From Bremia lactucae (lineage: Eukaryota; Oomycota; Peronosporomycetes; Peronosporales; Peronosporaceae), in contig NW_027152031.1 in assembly GCF_004359215.1 (NCBI RefSeq), forward strand, positions 4,844 to 50,783: a DNA stretch of 45,940 nt. The letters are read 5' to 3'. The stretch's first letter is position 1, and the number at the start of each line of letters is the position of its first letter. Below are positions 10,441-19,752 of the stretch, one piece after another. Under the pieces are notes generated by a model that worked only from the letters and a program-made list of their open reading frames with translations, was not told the origin of the DNA and ran no database searches. Made by a program: the position numbers and the translations under genes.

Positions 10441-11117
10441 ATCGCCGAGATATAGTGCGTCATGTCAACGACAAGCAAACATGCAAGCGCAAAATTCGCC
10501 CGAACCACAATGTTGCTCGTACTGCTCATCGTTGGAAGCAGCAATTGCGCTGGCTTACGTGTATAATCGCCATTAGAAGAGCAGATCAAGCGCCCGAGAC
10601 GCACCAAGATATACTGATGAAGAGGAGAAAGAAGGCACCAGTGATCACAAAGAAGATTTCTCAATCCCCTGCATTTTGGCGTGCGAGTGCCAATTCAGTT
10701 GAGGCAAGCGATCTAGATGAGCCTGCAACTTTCCAAGATGCTATCAGTAGACCAGACCAAGTGCATTGGCGTAAGGCCGTTCAAGCAGAACTCGATTTGA
10801 TGCAAGAACATGGTGTTTTACGTGCTGCCAAGTTACTAAGCAACCAGCGCGATATCGGCACCAAATGGGTGCTCAAAAGTAAGCGCAAGGCAGATGAATT
10901 TATCGACATATTCAAGGCTCATCTCGTCGCTAAAGGAGACAAGCAGCAATACGGCATCAACTACCCGGAAAGTTTCTCACCGACGGTCAAGTACGTGACT
11001 TTACGCATTGTTATTGCAATCAAAAGTACTTCGACTGGCCTCTTGACCAACTGGACGTAGTTACAGCGTTCCTGAATGTAGTCATGAAGGAACATTGCTC
11101 TGTGTCATTCCAGAAGG
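10441..11117 (+). pseudogene. Ty1/Copia reverse transcriptase N-terminal half, element G
   Basis: An open stretch reads WRKAVQAELDLMQEHGVLRA, then IGTKWVLKSKRKADEFI, LVAKGDKQQYGINYPESFSP and VKYVTLRIVIAI (about 10768-11025), the usual start of Copia RT. After a stop at 11058 an LDVVTAFLN-like stretch continues to about 11117. There the Copia LTR starts, so the catalytic Asp pair is missing. The RT seems to have been the target of the LTR insertion. Confidence 0.8.
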
Positions 11118-11398
11118 TGTTATTGGAGGTTTATGGGTTTCAGGTAATGTACACAACCAAAACCGGTCCAATCCGAACCGCGGTTAAACATAGCATTAAC
11201 TTATGTTATAGTATAGTTATATGCAGAATGTAGAGATGAGTGGTTTCGAGAAGTAGAATTGTAAGCTTCAATAAATCAATCACCTCCAAATATCCCCTCT
11301 CCTGCTCAAGTATCTCCACTCCGTTTACCCTTCGTGCAGACCCTTACCCTCGCTGCTCTTCACTCCTTCTCGCTTCGCTTCGCCTCGCTCATTCAACA
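11118..11398 (+). repeat. Copia LTR (5' LTR of a gag-bearing fragment)
   Basis: It begins TGTTATTGGAGG and ends CATTCAACA, 281 bp, giving the TG...CA form. Inside are AACCGCGGTTAAACATAG, a TATAGTATAGTTATATG block and a pyrimidine-rich 3' part. The inverted partner at 13042-13312 shows the same landmarks. It lies inside a truncated Copia RT, and a primer-binding site follows directly. Confidence 0.75.
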
Positions 11399-11412
11399 GG
11401 TTATGAGCCCAA
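11397..11412 (+). other. Copia primer-binding site matching a tRNA-Met anticodon loop
   Basis: CAGGTTATGAGCCCAA directly follows the LTR. Its complement contains GGGCTCATAACC. This has the form of an anticodon stem start, then a seven-base loop CTCATAA with anticodon CAT flanked by T and A, as in initiator tRNA-Met. Drosophila copia is known to prime from an internal fragment of this tRNA. In the inverted partner (13031-13041) the site has decayed. Confidence 0.65.
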
Positions 11413-11416
11413 ATCC

Positions 11417-11912
11417 ATGTCTTCTGCCAACGAGATGTCAACCACGGTCTCCATTAACAGGTTCATCGGTGACAACTATGCAACATGGAGCCGCTACATG
11501 CGTAATGTGTTCTTGACCAAGTCAACGTGGCATGTGGTGAATTGCGAGACGACGCCAAGCTTCACGGATACACGGGCTTGGGATGACTACATAAGGGCCA
11601 GCAACATTGCTGTTGGACTTGTGCTGTTCCACATGAATGCGGATTACCATCATGTGGTTGATGACTGCGAGGAAGCGTGAGTTGCGTGGACGCGTCAAAA
11701 AACGACGTACGCCGGATCGCAGAAGGCTGGCCGGATCCACCTCAAAAGGCAACTCTTCAGTATGGAGATGGCGTAAGGCGACAACGTCTGGCATCGTTGC
11801 AATGAAGCTCTTAACATCAGCGCCAAGCTTAGCAGCATCGGCGTCAAGATGGAGGACAAAGACATAGCTGTTTGCTTGTTTCGCAGTCTACCCAAGAGCT
11901 ACTAGAACGTCG
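11417..11912 (+). pseudogene. Ty1/Copia gag N-terminal part
   Basis: The ATG at 11417 lies 18 bases after the LTR. The open frame reads [20 protein letters not shown], then [20 protein letters not shown] and [20 protein letters not shown], to a stop at 11678. Shifted pieces [14 protein letters not shown] and [19 protein letters not shown] extend to about 11912. This is the alpha-helical capsid region of Copia gag. It is cut head-on by Copia H. Confidence 0.8.
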
Positions 11913-12485
11913 TACCCTGTTAATCTGCGGCACCGAAAGCAGATTCTTGTTCATTTTCGGCACAAACAGTGCATCCGTGATCTCGATGTCGCACTCATTG
12001 TCATTGGGCAGAACTACTCGCTCGATGATGGTACCCACACCCTTGATTGCAGCCTTGCTGCCGTCGGCCACTGAAAGCTCGCCTTCATCCCGCTCGTTGA
12101 GACTTGCAAATTTGGCCTTGTCGTTGCATATATGATACGTTGCACCACTGTCGACCTCCCACATTCCCGGCATATTCTTGCCTGTTGATGGCCCACGCTC
12201 AAGCAAAACTGCGAAGGCGACTCGATCATGCTGCTTGTAGTCATCCTCGCTGCGCCAGTGGACATTGTTGGCCCCGCGTCCACGACTATTGCCACCGCGT
12301 CTTGGGCCCTTGTTTTCAGCTTTCTGTTTGGTCCAGCACCGTTCTGCCGTGTGCCCCCATTTTCCGCAGTACGAGCAATGGTGCTGTTCACGCTCGACAC
12401 TGAACGCCTTGGCGGCGTCTTCAGTCTTGATTATCGTAATCTTTGCATCTTGCCGCTTGATATGCTCGTTAGTTAGCACCTTCAC
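11844..12485 (-). pseudogene. Ty1/Copia gag zinc knuckle and aspartic protease, element H
   Basis: A 213-codon open frame. Residues 1-30 end the capsid (LTNEHIKRQ). A complete zinc knuckle [14 protein letters not shown] (Cys-x2-Cys-x4-His-x4-Cys) lies near residues 37-50, then an Arg/Gly-rich tail. A protease with the intact active site [12 protein letters not shown] lies near residues 107-118, then [15 protein letters not shown] and [13 protein letters not shown] (about residue 190). The last 20-odd residues are read from the antisense of the neighbouring gag, so the true element ends near 11913. The pre-integrase that should follow is missing. This is the best-kept Copia protease here. Confidence 0.8.
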
Positions 12486-13023
12486 GACGTCCCGTGATCA
12501 AAGCTCCGCACTGTTATCTCCAAGTTGAGCACGATATTCTCGTAGCTCTTGGGCATACTGCGCAGTAAGCATCGCGACGTCCTCGTCCCCCATCTAGGCG
12601 CCGATGATTGAGAGCTTTGCGCTGATGTTGAGGACCTCGTTGCAATGATGTAAAATATTGCCGCCTTCCGACATTTCCATACTGGAGAGCTGACGCTTCA
12701 AAAAGATACGTCCCGCCTTCTGCGACCCGCCGTATAGTGTCTTGATACGCGCCCACGCAACCCAAGCTTCCTCGCAGTCGTCAACTTCGTGATGATAGTC
12801 TGCGTCTATATGTAAAAGCATTACACGGAACGCGACGTTGCTTGTCTTGACGTAGTCCTCCATGGCGCGCGAGTCCGCAAACGTCGGCGACATCTCTCGA
12901 TTCATGACGTGCTACGTCAACTTGGTGAGGAACACGCCACGCATGTAGCGGCTAAGTCGCGCAGTTGTCTCCATTGAATCGATCAATAGTGACCTTGGCC
13001 GAGGGATCTTGCAAAGAGGACAT
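12483..13023 (-). pseudogene. Ty1/Copia gag capsid, element H
   Basis: It starts at ATG 13023 (MSSLQDPSAKVTIDRFNGDN). A stop and shift come near 12957, then RYMRGVFLTKLT, a stop, [20 protein letters not shown] (12905 onward), [38 protein letters not shown] and [12 protein letters not shown], with a stop at 12594. The remainder runs into the zinc-knuckle frame. It is homologous to the gag at 11417 on the other strand. Confidence 0.8.
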
Positions 13024-13041
13024 GGCGCTTGGGCTCGTACC

Positions 13042-13312
13042 TGTTGAATCCTGAAGCCGAAGCCGAAGAGAGCGAAGAAGAAAGAGAGCGAAGCAAATAG
13101 TCTGCTGTTGAGGCAAAGACACCTGAGCTGAAGAAGAAGTACTTCAAGGTTTTTGGTTTGTTGAGGCTTACACTTTTAGCTCTCATAACCACTCAATTCT
13201 GCATACTTGGATCAACTATACTATAGTATAAGTAACAACTATGTTTAGCCGCGGTTGGAATTGAGCCGGTTTGGGTTATGTACATTACCTGAAACCCACA
13301 AACCTCAATACA
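13042..13312 (-). repeat. Copia LTR of element H (inverted relative to 11118-11398)
   Basis: On the minus strand it starts TGTATTGAGGTTTGTGGG and ends TTCAACA, 271 bp. It shares with the plus-strand copy the AACCGCGGCTAAACATAG and TATAGTATAGTTG blocks. It is followed, in its own direction, by the decayed primer site and the gag start at 13023. Confidence 0.75.
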
Positions 13313-13556
13313 CGCCATATAGAAACGCCGTCACAACATCAAATTGGTCAAAATTTTCATTTGCAATATCTTGCAATAGCAACCATCATGCGCAGTGTGA
13401 CGTACTTGACCACGGGCGAAAAAGTCTCCATCTCGTCAATGCCATACTTTTGTTTGAATCCTCTGCAGCAAGTGGCGCAGTTTGGAAATGGCCAAAGCCA
13501 CCTTTTGCCGTTCTGTGAAGAACAAGGCGGAACCAATGGACATTTCCACCTGCTTA
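13313..13556 (-). pseudogene. Ty1/Copia RT fragment upstream of the H LTR
   Basis: On the minus strand the frame reads [20 protein letters not shown] (about 13452-13393), then TLRMMVAIARY, and after stops a VVTAFLYGV-like end at about 13313. This is the same part of Copia RT as in element G, so here too the LTR sits inside an RT. It joins a Gypsy gag at 13557. Confidence 0.75.
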
Positions 13557-13870
13557 ATCCAAAAAGGAATTTTTTCCCTCTTTTCCCTCAAATGTCCTTA
13601 CGTTTACAGCTAGAGGGCGAGCCCTCGGCTCTGAGTCAGGTACAGAAGTGTACCGGGTAGGCATAGATGCCGCTAAGTGATCATGTACCTGACCGATCCG
13701 GGAGGCTTCGTATCGCATGAAGGCTTCAAGCCTTGCATGCAGGACCTCTGGTCCCCGGGAGATAATAAATTTCATGTGTTCAAGCCCAAATAAAGTTTTG
13801 AGCTTGTCATAAGCGGCGCGTTGCGCTTCTGACAGTTCTGGAACCTCTTCAATTTTCGTGAGGGTTTAGT
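13557..13870 (-). pseudogene. Ty3/Gypsy gag N-terminal fragment, LTR-D element
   Basis: On the minus strand the frame reads [19 protein letters not shown], then [32 protein letters not shown] and finally [16 protein letters not shown]. The last motif corresponds to the KLNVxKFxGxEG start of Ty3-type capsids. No ATG remains between the primer site and this frame. The fragment stops at 13557, where a Copia RT begins. Confidence 0.7.
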
Positions 13871-13899
13871 CTTGTAAAGACTCAGGCGTAAATTGACTA

Positions 13900-13913
13900 C
13901 GAGTGCTACCAGG
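13900..13913 (-). other. Primer-binding site of the LTR-D element
   Basis: On the minus strand CCTGGTAGCACTCG directly follows the LTR end GCTACA, the same initiator tRNA-Met type as in the A and C elements. Confidence 0.6.
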
Positions 13914-14369
13914 TGTAGCGATGCTACCTCGCTCCTAAAGTCAGAGGAAGACTTTCAGACTCAGAGAGTCACTTAGTTCTATTGAACTAGTGGGTTCAAC
14001 AAATCAGGGAGTCGTACAAGCTATTAAAGCTTAAGGAATGCTAGTTCAAGGGATTCAGGGGTTCGTAGAACCAAGTGGCAACAAGTGCCCAAGAGAATAT
14101 ACTTTTACCTTAGAAAGGATTCTATCTCTTACAGATCGATGCGCAAGCCTTAGTAAGGCACTTAACGCTTAAGATCAAAAGGGGAACTACACTTTTTTTA
14201 ATTGTATAAAACTAAAAGTCTTGCCCTAGCTAATCAAAAATAGATTTCGGCCGCCAGATTTATTCTGGCGGCGACCACATTTGTTACCCATTTTAAATGG
14301 GATTCAAGTAACTAACTTTTTTTAAAATTGGATAAAAGTGTATTTTTTCCAGAAAGTAAATGTACCACA
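13914..14369 (-). repeat. LTR type D
   Basis: On the minus strand the 456-bp unit starts TGTGGTACATTTAC and ends ATCGCTACA, immediately before the primer site. It contains a strong hairpin, GCCGCCAGA-TTTAT-TCTGGCGGC (about 14250-14272), and CCCATTT/AAATGGG arms (about 14289-14303), which may shape the transcript end. It is seen once in the window, so the borders rest on TG/CA and the primer site. Confidence 0.6.
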
Positions 14370-14548
14370 ACAACGATTCTCCAACCGATGTGTGCCTTAT
14401 TACATTTTCACTGTATGGTCATTCCACTGCATCCAAAAATCAACCGTTATTCCTTCACAATCGTCTATAGCCCCTCAAATTACATTTGGGAACCGATATA
14501 GCCAAACCCCTTAATTATGTATTTCTGTATTTATGAGAGTAGCGTAAT
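14370..14548 (+). repeat. Fragment of foldback element K, cut by LTR A
   Basis: CACTGTATGGTCATTCCA, AAATTACATTTGGGAACCGA, TATAGCCAAACCCCTTAATT and GAGAGTAGCGTAAT match the reverse complement of 15387-15540, an arm of the K element. The similarity stops exactly where LTR A starts (14549). Confidence 0.65.
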
Positions 14549-14604
14549 TGTAACGAGGTGTATCGTTACATGAAATTGACACGTAAAGGTTGTTAATTAA
14601 TATA

Positions 14605-15587
14605 GGAAACCGGTAAAGGGACACCCCCTTTTGGTATAGCCACACACCCTCCCTCCCCGTCTGTTTGTTTTAATTAGATAAAAACTACAGATTGAAAATG
14701 ACAACATAAAACATTTGTATTATTCCGCTTTATCGCAAAATTATCAATTATTCGTTTAGAGTCGTCGTTAGATCCCCTTTTGGACTTTGGTACAGCATCA
14801 CACCCTAAATTACATTAGGGAATCGCAATAGCCACACACCTTAACTATCTACATGAGAGTAGTGTAATGGATGTGACTGCCCCTGAGCACATCAGAAACC
14901 GTGTTTTCGCTTGGCGATGTTAGATGCACTGTTTTTAACAGGTGAGAAAAAGCCAAGAGCGCCCGCACTTGATTGGCAGTCATTTAAAGAAAGAGCAGCA
15001 AATCGGAAAAGTTGAGCTGGAAATAAGCGACAAGGGTCGGAGGTGTGCTCTTGCGCATGCATGTTAGTTAGTCTTTGGCTGTCAAGCTAAGATAAGTTTA
15101 TTTTACTTTACTTCGACCAACTTTTGCGGAATTGCATACTTACCTTTCGAATTGGCGAATCTTAGGGGTCTCATTTGTATCTACCATGGGCGCAAGCAAG
15201 CCACAATTTCCTTATGTTTCAGGTTTGTCGGCTTTCGCTCGTAATTTCTTTGCTGAAAAAACATCTTGCTATTAAACAAAGAAATTACACAATTATTGAG
15301 AAATCTTTTTGCAGGCCATTTAAGCTACTGAAGCTGGGAAGGCCTGCATAAAGGTTTCTCATGTGAATTCTAGTTATCAACAAGTTGCCACCATTACACT
15401 ACTCTCATAAAATTCAGAAATTGATAATTAAGGGGGTTGGCTATATCGGTTCCTAAATGTAATTTGGGGGGGATCTATGGAATGACCATTTAGTGAAATT
15501 ATTTTATATGACGTCTTTATTCAATACAGACGGGGAGGGGTGTGTGGCTATACCAAAAAGGGTGTGTGTCTGTACCGGTTCCCTTTA
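14605..15587. mobile_element. Element K: non-autonomous foldback/MITE-like DNA element
   Basis: About 983 bp inserted in LTR A. The ends are inverted: the left GGAAACCGGTAAAGGGACAC matches the reverse complement of the right end (GGGAACCGGTACAGACACAC). Both continue with TTTTTGGTATAGCCACACAC and CTCCCCGTCTGT. Similarity extends with gaps about 200-270 bp inward to GAGAGTAGTGTAATGG on both sides (14859-14875 and 15391-15407). Each arm carries an internal sub-repeat with AAATTACAT...ATAGCCACACACC. The core 14880-15386 has no transposase-like frame. A 4-bp TATA duplication flanks it. The superfamily is not known to me. Confidence 0.7.
15298..15360. repeat. Hairpin inside element K
   Basis: GAGAAATCTTTTTGCAGGCC and GGCCTGCATAAAGGTTTCTC pair at 18 of 20 positions with a 23-base loop. 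It lies in the K core near the right arm. The role is unknown. Confidence 0.6.
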
Positions 15588-15899
15588 TATATTATCGAAA
15601 AGGTAGATAATATTACTTTACGTAGTAATATTCGGAAATCTTGTCCATTCGTAGATATAGGCCATTATATCTACTTGCTCCACGGTCCAGTCAGCACTGG
15701 ACGCGCGCAGTGAGAGAGACAGACAAGACTTTATTACATGTTCTGTATTCGTCTATAATTAAGTTAGTATTAAGTAGATAGAAATAGAAGAACTTAATAT
15801 ATTAAATACAGTTTACTTTTAACCCTATTTAAAGCAAGTGTTTTAAAAGAGAGTCTTCCTCTGCACGTACTAGTGTACGTGAAGTGACGTGAGGCACCA

Positions 15900-16104
15900 T
15901 ATGTCATCGTTCAACTCGACGAACCCCTAGGCGGTTCAAACGTCTGTTTGAGCCGGGTATGAAAGCCTCTAGCGACCCAAAGACATATGGATCGCGCAAC
16001 TTCAGGCCTTGCGCCCAAGTTTTGGCTCGACCTGCCAAATTTGATTGAGCAAATGCTACTTGCATTTGCTCGTCGACGATATGACGAGGCTTGAAATAGT
16101 GCAA
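15900..16104 (-). pseudogene. Inverted piece of Ty3/Gypsy gag, element A3
   Basis: The minus strand reads RHIVDEQMQVAFAQSNLAGR, then AKTWAQGLKLRDPYVFGSL. This is the capsid segment that element E reads in sense at 35061-35180. Both flanks (LTR A before, gag after) are in plus orientation, so this ~200-bp block has been flipped. The segment breaks after CCTAGG, and the plus-strand gag resumes with the next codons. Confidence 0.75.
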
Positions 16105-16760
16105 AGTGGACTTGGGCTGAGCTCAGAGCTCGATCAGAGCTTCTGAAACTCAAGCAAGGCAAGCGCGATGTTCACGCTTATGCCCAGCATATACGACTCT
16201 TAACGAGTTGTATCACGAACAACTTAGTTCATGAACGCACGTTGATTACGGTGTTCATGCAAGGTCTTACGGATAGTCCCGTGAGGACCCACCTGTTCCG
16301 CTTCGAACTGGATACGCTTGAAGAAGCAATATCCGTTGCGGGTCAGGAGGACTTTAGCTTAAGACAGGCTCAAACTAGTTCGTCATCGTATCGTCCTCCA
16401 AGACGACGCGAGCTGGGAGGTCCAGAACCTATGGACCTTTCTTATGTCGAAAGCGAGAGACCTTGCTTTTTGAACAATAAGCGATTGCAGAAATGCAATC
16501 GCTGTTAAAAGTTAGGTCACTACGCTCATGAGTGTAGTGCTCCACACCCAGTACCGAGAGGTACTGAACGTAATATACGGACTGAATACCAGAATGGGCA
16601 ACGGTCGCGGGTCCGACGTTGTTGCGAAATCGCAACTGCAAGGCCGACCGCCACCGTTGCCTTTAAAACGGTCGGGATCGGTAGGGGCCCAACGCCCTAC
16701 TGATCCAGCAACCTCAACAAAATTGCAAATCTCTTGACGAAAGTTGCTCCAGACACACAA
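16105..16760 (+). pseudogene. Ty3/Gypsy gag C-terminal half with zinc knuckle, element A3
   Basis: Capsid end blocks are LLKLKQGKRDVHAYAQHIR (about 16138-16195), ERTLITVFMQGLTDSPV and THLFRFELDTLEEAI, then a Pro/Arg-rich linker and MDLSYVESE. The nucleocapsid knuckle is CNRC-stop-KLGHYAHEC (about 16497-16540): all four metal ligands remain but a TAA falls inside. An Arg-rich tail follows, with a stop near 16735. Confidence 0.8.
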
Positions 16761-17060
16761 TCATTATGTGTCGTGAGTCATCCGATTGATGCACACACAC
16801 AGGTTACAGTGTTCATCAAGGGTCTCGCAGACGGTCATGTCAAGACACCTTTTTCCGGCTCGAATTAGAGACGCTTGGCCAAGCGATCTTTGTAGCGAAA
16901 CAAGAGGACTTCAGCCTGAAACAGGCTTTCATCCACTTGGTGCTTGTCGGCCACCGAGGTGATGCTCGGTGAGCTCGCTGCCACTGCCGCTTCTTGAGTT
17001 TAACCTCATCACCTTGAAAAGGCCAGGACAGTACTAATCCAGCAACGCCAAAAGAATTTG
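16761..17060 (+). pseudogene. Second, partial gag copy spliced before the protease
   Basis: At 16802-16930 the frame again reads VTVFIKGLADGHVKT ... LGQAIFVAKQEDFSLKQAF, a capsid end already present at 16250-16370. It is closer to the LTR-C gag (5700-5820) than to the A3 gag. A new copy of the CCAGCAACxxCAAxAxAATTTGCA block follows. So the gag 3' end is partly duplicated from a sister family. Confidence 0.6.
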
Positions 17061-17068
17061 CAGGCCTT

Positions 17069-17810
17069 TTGACGAAAGTTGATCCTCACACACAAAATTG
17101 TGAAACTGCCACAGAAGATGAGTCCAACCTCATCACCCTAAAAAAATTAAATATGTCAAATAAGTTGCCTTTTAAGTCCTTATTCGATTGTGGGGCTTCA
17201 GATAATTTTATTAAACGCCAATCGCAAGACGACGCAGACTCAAATTTATTGAGCGCGATATCCTTGTGACGAGGATGATAGTGCGCAAAGCAACAGGCGC
17301 ATCTGTAACGGTAAAGAAACATGTAACTGGTATCGAATACATGTTTGAGGGTAAGCACTACGATGATGATTCCATCGTACTTGATTTGGATGACACATTT
17401 GATGTCATCCAAATCATTACCATGGCTCAGAAAGTACGCGCCATGTATAAATTGGCAGCATCAAGTCGTGGCGATGCCTGTCTCTTGTTCGTCAGATGGT
17501 CATCTGATGAACGTCTTGGAGCGTCCATAAGCGTGTGGATGTCCTACAAGCGAGTGCGATGGTCTCACTTGTGGTTTGGTCGGTTTCACGACTGCACAAG
17601 ACCTCAGTGTGAATACCCATCACACTGTGGAGTTAGATCCCGACGGCTGTACACAAGCACATGCAGCGTCGAAGTAAGACCACTCGAAAAACAAAGTGGT
17701 ACGAAACAAGGATGCTGGCTTGAAAAGCAACATCCAAGAAATTTAAAACGTCTGACTGTAAGAGACAGTGCAAAAGTCCTAGATCGACTGGAGAGTCGAT
17801 CGTAGAGGAT
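17069..17810 (+). pseudogene. Ty3/Gypsy aspartic protease, element A3
   Basis: Retropepsin that would cut Gag-Pol. The active-site region reads KSLFDCGASDNFIKRQS (about 17175-17230); Asp-Cys-Gly-Ala replaces the usual Asp-Ser/Thr-Gly-Ala. After a stop at 17267 the second half reads YMFEGKHYDDDSIVLDLDDTF, then DVIQII (about 17340-17420), the place of the DVILG loop. A Cys-rich tail of unknown role runs to a stop near 17803. The homologous protease of A2 is at 33133-33339 on the other strand. Confidence 0.7.
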
Positions 17811-18068
17811 CTCGCTGTGGTAGCGCAACCACAGCTAGAGGCAGTTGGGGAGGATACTCCTTGAATTAAACTCGAGAGAATAAATATCCAAGAAACTGCA
17901 AGAATAAGTCCCGAGAAACGTGTGGTTAAAGGCTCCCAGGTATCTTTGAAAGTAAGTTCCAAAGAGGAAACAGAGAGATTAAATTTCTAAGTAAACAATG
18001 GATCAAGTGTAGGCGCTTTTACACTTGATCTGATAGCGCCTCCGAAATTAATTTCGGAGATAACTTAA

Positions 18069-19140
18069 TTGTCAACGCTTGAACCGAAACGGTTATTGCG
18101 TGATCTGCGTAGTAGTAAAGTCAAGCAGATCTGCGTACTTGTCACAGGTGACAATTACGTGGCCGATATCCGGTCGGCAATAGTATTTCCTGAGAACGAA
18201 CGGATTCTCAGTAGCTCATCGATGGACGAAAGTGTCCTCGATGAGAAGACTCGGAATGAACGTCTTACGTCCCAATCCTGGGAGTCTTTGAAGACAAACC
18301 CTCTATATAATGATCTAGTAGAATTTAAGGATGTCTTCCCTGAATCAGTACCGTGCGAGTTGCCTAAGGACAAAGGCACTCGACACGAAATCGACCAAAT
18401 CCCAGGCTCAAAATACTGTGTTATAAAGCAATGACCATTGCCTCGTGAACAAGTTATAGCGATCGACAAATTCTTTGCCGGACGCTTAGCATCGGGCCAT
18501 GTGAGAGAATCAACTTTCCCACATAGCTCACCGACCTTCTGTGTGCTTAAAGCAACACGAGGATGGCGGATTGTGCATGGATTCAATAAATTGGACGCTG
18601 CAACCAGCTTAAACACCGATACCACTAAAAGACGTAATCATTGATGGTATGTCAAAGAGTACCATCTTTTCGTCAATGGTTCTGAGGGATGGATTCTATC
18701 AGATCCTTATGCAGGAACAAGATATTCCGTTCACAGCAGTACGCACCCCAAGAGGTATGCTATTGGAGAGGCTAGTCATGCCACAGGGACTTAGTAATGC
18801 CCCTGCGACAATTAACAGATGTGTAACCAATCTGTTGCGATCGATGCGAAATTTGCACCGAGCTATTTTGATGACGCCATGAACGGAAAGTTTGACGTTG
18901 AAGTCCATCGTACCCACGTCCGAAAGGCTCTTACACTTACGCGTAAGCACAAGTTGTATGCAAATCTCAAGAAGTGTATATTCCCTGCAAGCGAAGTACC
19001 ACTTCTTAGGTGCATCGTGGGTAAACACGGTGTACGCCTGGATCCAGAAAATAACAAGGCGATCGCCGATTGGCCTGTGTCAGTCGATGTAAATGGCTTA
19101 GGAAGTTCCTCGGCTTAGCGGCGTACCTGCACAAGTACTC
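18069..19140 (+). pseudogene. Ty3/Gypsy reverse transcriptase, element A3
   Basis: A linker with RDLRSSKVKQICV and SSSSMDESVLDEKTR leads to the RT start FKDVFPESVPCELPKDKGTR (about 18330-18390). Next come a stop at 18432, a shifted fingers region, DGFYQILMQEQDIPFTAVRT and MPQGLSNAPATINRCVTNLL (about 18777-18840). The active-site segment reads SYFDDAMNGKFDVEV (about 18857-18900): YFDD stays, but about seven codons of the following VFVHSR segment are gone. It ends KHKLYANLKKCIF and a thumb segment. Inactive. Confidence 0.85.
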
Positions 19141-19179
19141 GAGCAATTATGCCGAAATGACAGTACGTCTTTCTTCTTT

Positions 19180-19690
19180 GTTGAAGAAAAATAAATAATC
19201 ATGGAACGCTGATTGCCAGCGTTCCTTCGAAGGTAATAAGCAAAGCTTGATGCAATCGCCAATCCTGGCAATTGCTCACCAAGACCGACCTTTTCATGTG
19301 GTCTGTGACGCCAGCGATTTTGCAATCTGCTATGCGTTAATTCAAACGGACACAGACGACGCAGAGCGCGTCGTCTGTAATCAATCGCGTCAGGTACAAC
19401 CAGCTGAACACAACTATTCAGTGCATGACAAGGAACAGGTCTATCTCGTGAGAGATAGACCTTTCATTGTATATACGGACCATGCGTCTTTACGCACAGC
19501 CGCAAACAGTCCATACCACTCGCATAGAATGGCGAGATGGTTGTCTTTCTTCGCGGAGTATAACTTCTCCGTGGAGTATAAACCAGGACGACTTAATGAC
19601 GTCGCTGATGCTTTTTCGCACCGGCTCGTTTTGAGCCGGCTGCGCAAATTAAAAGTGAGCATAAGGCCACTATTGCAACAATAAGTGTCC
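19180..19690 (+). pseudogene. Ty3/Gypsy RNase H, element A3
   Basis: The frame reads MMQSPILAIAHQDRPFHVVC, DASDFAICYALIQTDTDDA and HNYSVHDKEQ. About 13 codons are missing in the LLAMKYALVEFR stretch, after which it continues VRDRPFIVYTDHASLRTA and GRLNDVADAFSHR to a stop at 19682. One internal deletion, otherwise open for 145 codons. Confidence 0.85.
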
Positions 19691-19752
19691 CACCGTCAAC
19701 ATTACTCGACGACGTCAAAAGAGCTAATCAAGAAGATAAGGCTCTTAAAGGG

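Larger units (their letters stand above)
14549..15899 (+). repeat. LTR type A interrupted by element K
   Basis: The LTR start TGTAACGAGGTGTATCG ... TTGTTAATTAATATA lies at 14549-14604. The LTR resumes at 15588 with TATATTATCGAAAAGGTAG and continues through the landmark blocks to GAGGCACCA at 15899, so the last ~60 bp are lost. The insert carries a TATA duplication at both sides. Uninterrupted copies show AATTAATATATTATC here. Confidence 0.8.

Noticed and set aside
16098..16115. Remnant of LTR A (GCAAAGTGGACTTG) at the end of the inverted gag block
   Set aside because: The likeness is only about 14 bases and can equally be read as a diverged gag codon stretch.
17640..17810. Novel Cys-rich protein after the A3 protease
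   Set aside because: The homologous stretch in A2 is not conserved in frame, and the segment lies where the protease-RT linker is expected.
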